This document shows positions 46,026 to 54,488 of a DNA stretch of 64,000 nucleotides, piece by piece. Numbering within the stretch: position 1 is the first letter of the stretch; each line of letters begins with the position of its first letter. The notes under the pieces were generated by a model, which did not search any database, was not told where the DNA came from, and worked only from the letters and a program-made list of their open reading frames with translations. Source of the DNA: Microbacterium sp. SCN 70-27 (GTDB lineage: Bacteria; Actinomycetota; Actinomycetes; Actinomycetales; Microbacteriaceae); NCBI GenBank assembly GCA_001724425.1, contig MEEK01000007.1, positions 50,876 to 114,875 of the forward strand, read 5' to 3'. A program made the position numbers and the translations under genes.

Positions 46026-47265
46026 GCAGCGCGGCCCGCTCTGGGGTCGCCTCATCGGGTTCACGCTACTTCCCGCCATCGCAGCGATCTCGCCGTTGCT
46101 CGTGCTGCCGGTCGTCGCACGCATCGCCGGCCCGGGTGGGTGGGCGAGCGCGATCGCAGGCGAGTCCGTCGGAACCGTCGCTGCGATCGTGATCGGCTAC
46201 GGATGGACGGCCATCGGTCCGGCGCTCGTGTCGATCGCGGCAGACAGCACCGAGCGCGCGCGCATCTACCGTGAATCGCTTGTCGTCCGCCTTCTCATCG
46301 CCGTCGCCGCACTTCCGGTGACCGCGGTCCTCTGCTGGTTCGTCGCGCATCCGGGGTCGGAGTGGCTGTCGGTGCTGATGGGCCTGCAGGGGGCGCTGAT
46401 CGCGCTGTCGTTCACGTGGTACTCCGCGGGCGAGGGCCTTCCCCGGGCGATCATGCTCTACGACGCGATCCCACGCCTCGTCGTTGCCGTCGCGGCCGCG
46501 CTGTTGATCCTTCAGGTGCGCATCGTGGAGCTCTACCCGCTCAGCGGCATCGCCGTGACGCTCGTCGGCACCGGCCTGTTCAGCTGGCGGGTCCTGCGGC
46601 GAAACCCGTCACCGTGGCCGCGTGTGTCGGAGCTGCCCGCGCTGTTTCGCGCGGGAGCGCCGGTCGCTTTGAACGATGCCGGGCTCGGCGCCTACTCGAG
46701 CATCCCCACACCGCTCGTGAACATCACGGCGAGCGCATCCGTGGCCGGCGGCTTCGCCTCGGGCGACAAGATGCTCAAGCTGGGCCAGTTCCTCCCTCTG
46801 ACGCTCGCCAACGCCCTGCAGGCATGGATCGGTGAAGTCCACGGCCCGGTGCGACGCCGACGAACCGAGCGGGCGCTTCTCGCACATGGGGTCTTCGGCG
46901 TGCTCGGCTGGATCGTCCTCGGTGCCGCGGGCGCGTGGGCGAGCTCCTTCCTGTTCGGTGCGGACGTCGCCGCATCCACCGCGGTCTGCGTCGTTCTCGG
47001 GCTCACCTTCGCCTTCTTCTCCGTGCGGACATCCATGACGCGCCACGTGCTCTTCCCCGCGGGGCAGACGCGAGCGGTCATGCACGCGACACTGATCGGC
47101 ACGTTGATCGGCGTGCCAATCATGGTGGTGCTGGCCGTCACCATCGGGCCTCTCGGCGCCGCGATCGGCTACGCCGTCACGGAAGGGGCTGCGACGATCC
47201 TGCTGGTCCGCCGAAGTCGAGAAGCCCTCCGCGCGCTCTCCGCGCCACCCGCCGCGACCCCTTGA
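46018..47265 (+). CDS. Wzx-like polysaccharide flippase
   Basis: This 415-residue membrane protein with twelve or so predicted spans is of the MATE/Wzx (polysaccharide biosynthesis) superfamily. It would flip lipid-linked repeat units to the outer face for polymerisation. It starts at GTG 46018, overlapping the upstream stop, and has the typical GFTLLPAIAAISPLLVLPVVARIAG N-terminal helix. With the two Wzy-like proteins at 26.8-29.5 kb it would complete a Wzx/Wzy route alongside the two ABC exporters. Confidence 0.82.
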   Translation: MVEQRGPLWGRLIGFTLLPAIAAISPLLVLPVVARIAGPGGWASAIAGESVGTVAAIVIGYGWTAIGPALVSIAADSTERARIYRESLVVRLLIAVAALPVTAVLCWFVAHPGSEWLSVLMGLQGALIALSFTWYSAGEGLPRAIMLYDAIPRLVVAVAAALLILQVRIVELYPLSGIAVTLVGTGLFSWRVLRRNPSPWPRVSELPALFRAGAPVALNDAGLGAYSSIPTPLVNITASASVAGGFASGDKMLKLGQFLPLTLANALQAWIGEVHGPVRRRRTERALLAHGVFGVLGWIVLGAAGAWASSFLFGADVAASTAVCVVLGLTFAFFSVRTSMTRHVLFPAGQTRAVMHATLIGTLIGVPIMVVLAVTIGPLGAAIGYAVTEGAATILLVRRSREALRALSAPPAATP

Positions 47266-47292
47266 GCCCACGGGACGTCCGACGACCACCAC

Positions 47293-47298
47293 TAGACT
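47293..47298 (+). promoter_or_regulatory. TAGACT -10 box, leaderless start of the aldolase operon
   Basis: TAGACT is followed by eight bases and GTG 47307. It would drive the seven-gene run ending at 54476, in which later starts overlap the preceding stops. Confidence 0.55.
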
Positions 47299-47306
47299 TG
47301 ACCCTC

Positions 47307-48287
47307 GTGTCCGACTTCGCTGCGCCGACTCCCCCGATCGACATACTGCGCGACTTGGCACTCGCCCTCGCTGCTCGTGCGGGACTCGTGCAGGGCGCGG
47401 GCGGCAATGTGTCTCTCAAGGATGCGCGGCACATGTGGATCAAGGCGTCGGGTACCCGGTTCTCCGATGCGCGAACGGCGGACATCTTCGTCGAGATCGA
47501 CCTCGCGGGAGCGCGGGAGACGGTCCTGGTGTCGGAAGACCTGGCGCATCTCGTCTTGGGCGGACCGGAAGGTCTGCGGCCCTCCATCGAGACCGCGATC
47601 CACGCACTCCTGCCGCAGCGCGTCGTCGCGCACGTGCACTCCGTCGGCGCGATCGCCGCGGCCATCGATGTGCGTGCCGCTGAGATCGCCGCGGAACTCG
47701 TCGATCTCGGACGAGTCGTCCACGTGCCGTATGCGAAACCGGGGATCCAGCTCGCACAGGCGATCAGCGCGGCGGTGGACGTGCGCTCTGCGCAAGGGCC
47801 GATCCTCGTCCTGTTGGGAAACCACGGGCTCATCGTCGCGGCCGACGACGTGGAGGATGTCATCCACATCATCCATGAGGTCGAGAACCGCTGGGCGCCC
47901 CCACTCGCTGCCTCACAAGCCCGCCAGGACAGCGGCGAATGGTGGGAGGTACTTCCTCCCGGGTCGATCGACGCCGTCGTCGCCCGACTCGCCGCGGCGG
48001 GGCCGTACACGCCTGATCAGGCGGTCTTCCTGGGCGCGCGTCCCTTCCACGACGAGCGCGCAGAGGAGGCAGACGTCGATCCCTCCACGCTTCTACGTGT
48101 GACGACGGAGGGCGCCTTGTTGGCGCGTCGGTCTGTCTCCGCGGACGCCCTCGAAATCGCCGTGAGCATCATCGACGTTCTGCACGGGGTGCGCGAGGGT
48201 GCCGAGGTCCGGCAGCTCGAGGAGGCGCAGATCGCCGAACTCATTGATTGGGATGCCGAGAAGTGGCGGAGGCAGCTGGAACGATGA
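47307..48287 (+). CDS. Class II aldolase/adducin-family protein
   Basis: This 326-residue protein has the zinc-dependent class II aldolase core at about 15-215: GAGGNVSLKD phosphate loop, the first zinc ligands HVHS (near 110-113), and GNHGLIVAAD. A C-terminal extension of about 110 residues is not part of the minimal fuculose/rhamnulose-phosphate aldolases (about 215-275). It would join or cleave a phosphorylated ketose/aldose. The substrate is unknown. It leads an overlapping operon of nucleotidyltransferase, glycosyltransferase, kinase and phosphatase genes, so it probably makes a special sugar or polyol. Confidence 0.85.
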   Translation: MSDFAAPTPPIDILRDLALALAARAGLVQGAGGNVSLKDARHMWIKASGTRFSDARTADIFVEIDLAGARETVLVSEDLAHLVLGGPEGLRPSIETAIHALLPQRVVAHVHSVGAIAAAIDVRAAEIAAELVDLGRVVHVPYAKPGIQLAQAISAAVDVRSAQGPILVLLGNHGLIVAADDVEDVIHIIHEVENRWAPPLAASQARQDSGEWWEVLPPGSIDAVVARLAAAGPYTPDQAVFLGARPFHDERAEEADVDPSTLLRVTTEGALLARRSVSADALEIAVSIIDVLHGVREGAEVRQLEEAQIAELIDWDAEKWRRQLER

Positions 48288-49960
48288 AGATCCCTCAACT
48301 CGTCATCCCCATGACCGGCGTGAGTTCACGATTCACCGCCGCGGGCTACGACCGACCGAAGTTTCTCCTCGAAGTAGAAGGAGAGACCGTACTCGACCAC
48401 GTCATCGACATGTATCCGGGGTGGGACGACGTCGTCTTCTGCTGCAACGAGGCGCACCTCGCCGACCCCGATCTGGACCTTCGCCGCCGCATCCTCGATC
48501 GGCGCCCCTCCGCCACGATCGTCAGCGTACCCAACCGCCGACTCGGCCCCGGCTGGGCCGTTCTCGCCGCGCGGGAGCACATCGATCTGGATCGACCTGT
48601 CGTGGTGAACTACTGCGATTTCACGTGCTACTGGAACCCCGAAGATCTCGCCCGTGAACTGTCGACACCGGGCGTGGACGGCTGCATCCCCTGTTACACC
48701 GGCGCGCATCCGCACATGGCGTTCTCCACCTCCTACGCCTACGTGAAACTGCGCTCGGATGGAACGGTCGCCGACATCCAGGAGAAGCAACCGTGGACAG
48801 ATGACCCGACGAGCGAGTTCGCGTCATCCGGGACCTATGGCTTCGCCACGGGCCGGATTCTGCTGGATGCACTCGACGCGCAGGTCGAGCAGAAACTGAC
48901 GCTGGGCGACGAGTACTATCTCAGCCTCACCTACAAACCGATGCTCGAGGCCGGTGCCGTCGTGAGCATTCTGGCGTTGCAGCACTTCATGCAATGGGGC
49001 ACTCCGCAGGACTTCGAAGAGTATCGCGACGCAAGTCGCTCGCTCGCGGAGTGGATCCGCCGCCCCACCATCGACGACCAGCGCCGCACTCTCGCATCGC
49101 GCGTCGTCTTGGCGAGCGGTGCGGGGCGTCGATTCGCCGACGCGGGATACCGTCTGCCCAAACCGGCGCTGCCGCTGGCCGGCATCACCCTGTTGGAGCA
49201 CGCCGTGCACTCCATCCCCGGAGCGCACACGGTCGTGGTCGGGCGCACCGACCTCGATGACGACGGGATCGTCGCCACGGTCGCGTCTGGCTTGAGCGCC
49301 ACCCTGACAGAGTTGCCGGGACTCAGCCGCGGCCAAGCCGACAGCGCGCGCACGGGCCTGCTCGAGGTCCCGGCCGAACTCCCCGTCACGGTCACGGCAT
49401 GCGACGCGATTCCGGTCGCCGGCGGAGAGCGGCTGCAGGCGGCGTTGGACCGCGTCGGCCCGGACGGGCTCGTCGTGTGGACGGCGCGGCCCTATTCACT
49501 GGCCCGGCGACGCCCGGAGCAGTACGGGTGGGTGCACATCGACGAGGACGGCGAAGTGCGCCGCACAAGTCTCAAGTCCGACCCGCACGACGCGGACGCC
49601 GGAGTGATGATCGGGACGTTCTCGTTCGGCTCGGCACGTTCCGCGATCGAACACATCGACGCCCTCATCGCAGACGACGAGACCGTCAACGGCGAGTACT
49701 ACCTCGACAGTCTCGTACAGCGCCTCGTGGACTGCGGCATTCCGGTCCATGCTCTGCTGCTCGACTCTTTCGTCTCGGTGGGAACGCCCACGGAGTACGA
49801 GACCGTCAGGTATTGGCAGTCGTGCTTCCACAAGTGGCCGCTGCACCCGTATTCCTTCGGTGGCGATCCCCTCGTTCCCGCGACGTCCCGTGTGGATCTG
49901 GACGTGGAGGCGAGGCGGTTCGATCCCCGCGCCCACCTGACGGCGAATCGAATCCGATGA
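48284..49960 (+). CDS. Tandem double nucleotidyltransferase
   Basis: This 558-residue protein contains two NTP-transferase domains in one chain. Domain 1 (about 1-255) starts VIPMTGVSSRFTAAGYDRPKFLLEVEG and ends near GTPQDFEEY. Domain 2 (about 272-535) starts VVLASGAGRRFADAGYRLPKPALPLAG and ends near VGTPTEYETVRYW. Each has the sugar/polyol-phosphate cytidylyl/uridylyl type of G-x-G-x-R-F...P-K signature, slightly divergent. They could activate two different phosphorylated substrates, or one domain may be regulatory. ATG 48284 overlaps the aldolase stop (ATGA). Confidence 0.82.
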   Translation: MKIPQLVIPMTGVSSRFTAAGYDRPKFLLEVEGETVLDHVIDMYPGWDDVVFCCNEAHLADPDLDLRRRILDRRPSATIVSVPNRRLGPGWAVLAAREHIDLDRPVVVNYCDFTCYWNPEDLARELSTPGVDGCIPCYTGAHPHMAFSTSYAYVKLRSDGTVADIQEKQPWTDDPTSEFASSGTYGFATGRILLDALDAQVEQKLTLGDEYYLSLTYKPMLEAGAVVSILALQHFMQWGTPQDFEEYRDASRSLAEWIRRPTIDDQRRTLASRVVLASGAGRRFADAGYRLPKPALPLAGITLLEHAVHSIPGAHTVVVGRTDLDDDGIVATVASGLSATLTELPGLSRGQADSARTGLLEVPAELPVTVTACDAIPVAGGERLQAALDRVGPDGLVVWTARPYSLARRRPEQYGWVHIDEDGEVRRTSLKSDPHDADAGVMIGTFSFGSARSAIEHIDALIADDETVNGEYYLDSLVQRLVDCGIPVHALLLDSFVSVGTPTEYETVRYWQSCFHKWPLHPYSFGGDPLVPATSRVDLDVEARRFDPRAHLTANRIR

Positions 49961-50397
49961 AGCGCACACGCGTCACCCGATTCGGACGCTTCCTCATCGT
50001 CGGCTTCAGCAGCGTCGCAATCGACGCGGCCGTGTACTGGCTGCTGCTCGCGCTCGGATGCCCCTCGTGGACGGCGAAGCCCATCAGCTATGTCGCGGGC
50101 ACGATCTTCTCCTACTTCGGAAACTGGCGCTTCACATTCGGCGAGCGCCGCGGCAAGTTCAGCGAGGTGGCCTTCGCCCTCGTGTACGCGAGCTCTCTGG
50201 CCATCAACCTCGGTCTGAACGAACTCGGCCTGCAGCTTCTGCACGATTGGTCGTTGCGTGCACCGGTGGTGTTCTTATTCACGACCGCCGTGACCACCGT
50301 CTGGAACTTCGTCGGAATGTCCCTTTTCGTCTTCCGCGACCGTGAGCAGCCCGTCACCGTCGAAGTAGACGAGACCACCGAACAGGAGATCCCATGA
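49957..50397 (+). CDS. GtrA-family membrane protein
   Basis: This 146-residue protein has four predicted membrane helices. It starts RFGRFLIVGFSSVAIDAAVYWLLL and has the GtrA hallmark YVAGTIFSYFGNWRFTFG. GtrA proteins are thought to flip polyprenyl-phosphate-linked sugars. ATG 49957 overlaps the upstream stop and the stop overlaps the next start (ATGA on both sides). Confidence 0.9.
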   Translation: MKRTRVTRFGRFLIVGFSSVAIDAAVYWLLLALGCPSWTAKPISYVAGTIFSYFGNWRFTFGERRGKFSEVAFALVYASSLAINLGLNELGLQLLHDWSLRAPVVFLFTTAVTTVWNFVGMSLFVFRDREQPVTVEVDETTEQEIP

Positions 50398-51095
50398 CCG
50401 ATCCCGTCTTCTCACTCGTCATCCCGTGCTACAACGAGGCCAGGTCTCTTCCGGAGCTGATCGCCCGCGCACGCATGGTGGCGCAGGTAGGGCAGGGCGA
50501 GGTGATCCTCGTCGACAACGGCTCCTCGGACGATACCCCGGCGGTGATGGCCGAACTCATCGGCGATGACGACCGCGTGCGGACTGTGCGCGTAGACGTT
50601 AACCAGGGGTACGGCTTCGGCATCACGAGCGGCCTCGCCGTGGCGCGCGCCGACATCGTCGGGTGGACCCACGCCGATCTGCAGACCGACCCTGCCGACG
50701 CTCTGCGTATTCTGCCGCAGTTCCAGAGCTCCGACAGTCTCCTGTTCGCGAAAGGGAAGCGGTACGGGCGTCCGCTGGGCGACCGCATCTTCACAGCCGG
50801 CATGTCGGCGTTCGAGACGGTGCTGCTGCGCACTCCCCTGCGTGACATCAACGCCCAGCCGACGCTCTTCCATCGCTCACTGCTGGACTCCTGGGACGAG
50901 CCGCCGACGGACTTCTCCCTCGATCTGTTCGCGATGGTGACCGCGCGTCGGGCGGGATTCCGCGTCGTACGCTTCCCGGTGCTGTTCGCCCCACGACGGT
51001 TCGGCTCATCGAGTTGGAACATCGACTTCGCCGCGAAGCGTCGGTTCATCCGCCGCACCATCGACTACAGCCTCGCGCTGCGCAAGGAGTTGTGA
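50394..51095 (+). CDS. Family-2 glycosyltransferase, GtrB/DPM-like without membrane tail
   Basis: This 233-residue GT-A enzyme has LVIPCYNEARSLPELIARA, VDNGSSDDTPAV, GWTHADLQTDP in the metal-site position and DINAQPTLFHRSLLD. It lacks the C-terminal membrane helices seen in the gene at 43712. It directly follows gtrA, matching the gtrA-gtrB pairing used to load and flip polyprenyl-linked residues. ATG 50394 overlaps the gtrA stop. Confidence 0.88.
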   Translation: MTDPVFSLVIPCYNEARSLPELIARARMVAQVGQGEVILVDNGSSDDTPAVMAELIGDDDRVRTVRVDVNQGYGFGITSGLAVARADIVGWTHADLQTDPADALRILPQFQSSDSLLFAKGKRYGRPLGDRIFTAGMSAFETVLLRTPLRDINAQPTLFHRSLLDSWDEPPTDFSLDLFAMVTARRAGFRVVRFPVLFAPRRFGSSSWNIDFAAKRRFIRRTIDYSLALRKEL

Positions 51096-51682
51096 TGCTG
51101 ATCTGCGCACACCGCGTCAACGACCCGCGTGCTCTCGCCGATCTGGACCCCGAGTTCGGAGTCGAGATCGACCTGCGATCGTGGGGCGATCGCCTCATCC
51201 TCGAGCACGACGCGTTCCTCGGTGGACCAGATTTCGAGGACTGGCTGGATGCCTACCGGCACGCGTTCATCGTCGTGAACATCAAGGAGGAAGGTCTCGA
51301 GGAGCGCATCACGGCGGCGCTCGACGTGCGCGGGATCACCCGGTGGGCTTTCCTCGATGAGTCCTTCCCCTTCCTGGTGAAGACTCTGCGTCGTGGCGAC
51401 ACGCGCACGATGGTCCGCATCTCCGAGTACGAGTCCGTCGAGACGGCTCTCGCCCTCGCGCCTCGCCCTGACTGGATCTGGGTGGACTCCTTCACCGGGG
51501 AATGGCCTCGGCCCGAGGCACTGCGCCGCCTCGCGGACGTCGGGTTCGCCTTCATGATCGTCAGCCCGGAGCTTCAGCAGCGCAGCCCCGAGCCCGAGAT
51601 CGAGGGCATTCGAGCCGCGTTCGCGGCCGCGGGGGTGCCCATCGACGGAGTCTGCACGAAGCGGCCAGATCTGTGGCGGTGA
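51095..51682 (+). CDS. GDPD-like phosphodiesterase, short form
   Basis: This 195-residue TIM-barrel-type protein has the glycerophosphodiester phosphodiesterase hallmark pattern: AHR (H6, R7), VEIDLR (E24, D26) and LEHD (H38). The barrel then continues in shortened form (VNIKEEG, RWAFLDESFPF, RISEYES, WIWVDSF). GDPDs usually cleave glycerol-phosphodiesters, so this gene hints at a phosphodiester in the glycan. It is shorter than typical enzymes (about 240-300). The start overlaps the upstream stop (TGATG). Confidence 0.78.
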   Translation: MLICAHRVNDPRALADLDPEFGVEIDLRSWGDRLILEHDAFLGGPDFEDWLDAYRHAFIVVNIKEEGLEERITAALDVRGITRWAFLDESFPFLVKTLRRGDTRTMVRISEYESVETALALAPRPDWIWVDSFTGEWPRPEALRRLADVGFAFMIVSPELQQRSPEPEIEGIRAAFAAAGVPIDGVCTKRPDLWR

Positions 51683-53754
51683 GATCTTCCGCCGGATGGT
51701 CACTGATCGGCGCGGGACTGGTCGCCCGCGTCGTGATCATGCTGATACTCGTGCCCACGGTGCAGGCCGACCTCTTCGTCCCCTTCCTCGAGCATGCCGG
51801 ACAGGGCGGCGGCTGGGACCCGTGGTCGGCGTGGCTGGAGGCGGGCGGCCGGTCCGACGCGTTCCCGTACGGGCCGGTCATGGTGGGCTACTTCCTCGCG
51901 TTCGGCTGGCTCGGTTCGCTCCTTCCCGTGGAACAGGCCACACAGCTCGGCGTGGCGATCGGCGTGCTCGTCGCGGAACTCATCACGTGGCTGCTCGTCT
52001 GGAAATTCGCGGCGCAGCAGCGGCGGCGTGCCATCGTGATCTTCGCCCTCGCACCGATCGTCCTGTTCGCGGCGTACGTGCATGGACAACTCGATCTGCT
52101 GCCCGCCTTGGCGATCGTCGCCGCAATGCTCGCCATGCGTGCACGGCATTGGGCGACGGCCGGCGCACTGCTCGGGCTCGCACTCATGATCAAACTCAGC
52201 GCACTGCTCATCGTGCCCGTCGTCATCGTCTTCTTCGTCCGGAATCGCCGGTTCGACGCCGGCGCACGGCGGATGCTCGCGCCGTTCCTGATCGGTGCGG
52301 CTCTGGCTTTTCTGCCCGCCCTGTCGCACGGCTTCCGCACGATGGTCCTGCAGACTCCGCAGGTCGAGTCGCTCTTCGCGTATGGGCTCGACCTGGGCTC
52401 CGGCGTCATGTTGCTGTGGGCCCCCGTCGTCCTCGTCGGTATCGTCGTTTTCGCGTGGCGTTTCCGGCGCGGCAACCTCGACATCCTCTTCCTCCTGTGC
52501 GCCCTCGTGCTCGCCGTCGTACCGGTCCTCGCGCCCGCCTCTCCCGGCTGGTTCTTGTGGGCGGTTCCGCCGCTGCTCATCGTGGTCAGCGAACTCCGTA
52601 TTCGCCACCAGGGCATGCTTCTCGCGTTCTTCAGCGCGACGGCTGTCTGGTCGATGCTCAGCGGAACCTGGGGGACAAGCCGTTTCGCGGCATTGGACCC
52701 GTTCTCAGCTGGCCTGAGCGCGATGCTGGATGCCGTGCGTGCTCCGACCACGATCCAGCTCGCGAGTACAGCGATGGTGGCGATCTCCGCCGTCACCCTT
52801 TGGCGAATCGCCGGCGCCTCCCTCCAACGCAATGATCGCTATCGACTCTCCGCGGCTCCGTTGTCGCTCAACGTCGCCGGCGACAGCGGCACGGGGAAGG
52901 ACACCCTGTGTCGAACCGTCGCCGACGCGTTCGCCGGATCGCGAACGGCATTCGTCTTCGGTGACGACTACCACCTCTTCGAGCGCGGATCTCCCGTGTG
53001 GGAAACGAAGACCCACCTGGACCCCGCGGTCAACTCACTCCCCCGACTCACCCGCGACAGCCTGGAACTGCTCGAGGGCAAACCCGTCTGGACGCGCCAC
53101 TACGATCACGACCGCGGTCGCTTCACCAAGCCGCGCAAGGTGTCGGACGGCGAACTGATGATGGTGAGCGGATTGCACACCCTCTCGACATCCCTCCGCG
53201 CGCGCGTCGACCTCAACGTCTACCTCGACATGGACGAAAGCCTGCGCGTTCTCTTGAAGATGCAGCGCGACGTGCGTGACCGCGGCCACAGCCCCGACTC
53301 CACGCTGGCATCGATTCGCCGTCGTGAGGCAGATCGCCAGAAGTACGTCATCCCCCAGGCAGCGCTCGCGGACGTCGTCCTCCGCCTCGAACCGAGCCGA
53401 CCTCTGCCGGAGGATCCGCGACATCTCCTCGACACGACCCCGATGATCGAAGTGAGCGTCACCCTTCGGGACTCCTTGCTCACGGAAGACCTCGTGCGCA
53501 GTTTCACCTCGTTGGCGGGGGCGCAGGTGAGCCTCGACTACCTGGACACCCCCGGTGAGACGCATCTGCGGATCTCCGGTGCGGATTGGGTGTCCGCCGC
53601 TGACATCGCCGCTGTCGCGACCCAGCTCATCGAGCGTCGCGAGGAGGTCATGCTCGCGCCACCGGAGTGGGTGGGCGGCAGCCGCGGCGTGTGCCAGCTC
53701 ATCGTCGTGCTCTGCCTGTTGGAGCGACGTTCACGCGGAAAGGAACGCACATGA
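51679..53754 (+). CDS. Fusion of a membrane glycosyltransferase-like domain and a uridine-kinase-like domain
   Basis: The 691-residue chain has two parts. Residues 1 to about 385 form about ten membrane helices resembling GT-C/GT87 mannosyltransferase-like proteins (DLFVPFLEHAGQGGGWDPW, FPYGPVMVGYFLAFGWLG, HGQLDLLPALAI). Residues about 390-600 are a P-loop kinase of the phosphoribulokinase/uridine kinase family: Walker A GDSGTGKDT (401-409), VFGDDYHLFERG (427-437), YDHDRGRF and a lid region RDVRDRGHSPDSTLASIRRREADRQKYVIPQ. The last 90 residues are unassigned. I know of no characterised protein with this arrangement. The start is GTG 51679, overlapping the previous stop (GTGA). Confidence 0.82.
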   Translation: MRSSAGWSLIGAGLVARVVIMLILVPTVQADLFVPFLEHAGQGGGWDPWSAWLEAGGRSDAFPYGPVMVGYFLAFGWLGSLLPVEQATQLGVAIGVLVAELITWLLVWKFAAQQRRRAIVIFALAPIVLFAAYVHGQLDLLPALAIVAAMLAMRARHWATAGALLGLALMIKLSALLIVPVVIVFFVRNRRFDAGARRMLAPFLIGAALAFLPALSHGFRTMVLQTPQVESLFAYGLDLGSGVMLLWAPVVLVGIVVFAWRFRRGNLDILFLLCALVLAVVPVLAPASPGWFLWAVPPLLIVVSELRIRHQGMLLAFFSATAVWSMLSGTWGTSRFAALDPFSAGLSAMLDAVRAPTTIQLASTAMVAISAVTLWRIAGASLQRNDRYRLSAAPLSLNVAGDSGTGKDTLCRTVADAFAGSRTAFVFGDDYHLFERGSPVWETKTHLDPAVNSLPRLTRDSLELLEGKPVWTRHYDHDRGRFTKPRKVSDGELMMVSGLHTLSTSLRARVDLNVYLDMDESLRVLLKMQRDVRDRGHSPDSTLASIRRREADRQKYVIPQAALADVVLRLEPSRPLPEDPRHLLDTTPMIEVSVTLRDSLLTEDLVRSFTSLAGAQVSLDYLDTPGETHLRISGADWVSAADIAAVATQLIERREEVMLAPPEWVGGSRGVCQLIVVLCLLERRSRGKERT

Positions 53755-54476
53755 CCAGCGCCCGGGCGAGGCAGATGCCGACGATGGTGGTCTTGGACCT
53801 CGACGACACGCTCTACGCGTACGAACCCTGCAATCGGGCCGCCCACAGCGCCATGGTCGCGCTCGCCGCGGCGGAGACGAAGCTGGCACCCGCGGCGATC
53901 TCGGAGGCTCTCAGCACCGCGCGCGCGACGGTCAAGTCGCGTCTGGGCGCGACGGGTTCGTCGCACTCGAGACTGCTGTACGCGTACGAAGCGCTTGCCG
54001 CGCTCGGCTTCGGCAACCAGCTGCGACTGGCGCTCAACATGGAGCAGGAGTTCTGGCGTACCTACATCCTCGAGATGCGTTTGCGTCCGGGCGCTGCAGA
54101 ACTGCTGACTGCCGTGAGGTACCAGCACGTGCGGATCGCCGTCGTCACCGACCTGACGTCTCAGATCCAGTACCGCAAGCTCGTCCATCTCGGCCTGGAC
54201 TCGGTCGTCGATCTCGTCGTCGTCTCCGAGGAATGTGCGGGCGACAAGAGCTCTCTTGCTCCCTTCCGCGCTCTCGCCGAGCGGACATCGCCGGACGCGC
54301 GGCGAAACGTGTGGTTCGTCGGCGACGGTCCCGCCGACGCACCGGTATCGCGTCTTATCGACGAGGGCCTGATCGACGACGGCTTCGGCTGGATACTCGG
54401 GGGCGCCGCCGACGAGTATCACGACGGGTGGTCCTCGTTGTCCGAGGTCGAGGCGGCGTTCACCTCCACCTTCTGA
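53751..54476 (+). CDS. HAD-family phosphatase
   Basis: This 241-residue HAD-superfamily hydrolase has motif I DLDDTLYAY (nucleophile D16, acid D18), a helical cap, VVTDLTS as motif II, the GDKSSLAPF lysine and WFVGDGPADAP as motifs III and IV. It would remove a phosphate from a pathway intermediate, opposite in direction to the kinase domain just upstream. ATG 53751 overlaps the fusion gene's stop (ATGA). It is the last gene of the seven-gene run. Confidence 0.88.
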   Translation: MTSARARQMPTMVVLDLDDTLYAYEPCNRAAHSAMVALAAAETKLAPAAISEALSTARATVKSRLGATGSSHSRLLYAYEALAALGFGNQLRLALNMEQEFWRTYILEMRLRPGAAELLTAVRYQHVRIAVVTDLTSQIQYRKLVHLGLDSVVDLVVVSEECAGDKSSLAPFRALAERTSPDARRNVWFVGDGPADAPVSRLIDEGLIDDGFGWILGGAADEYHDGWSSLSEVEAAFTSTF

Positions 54477-54488
54477 CGGCGACGCGCC

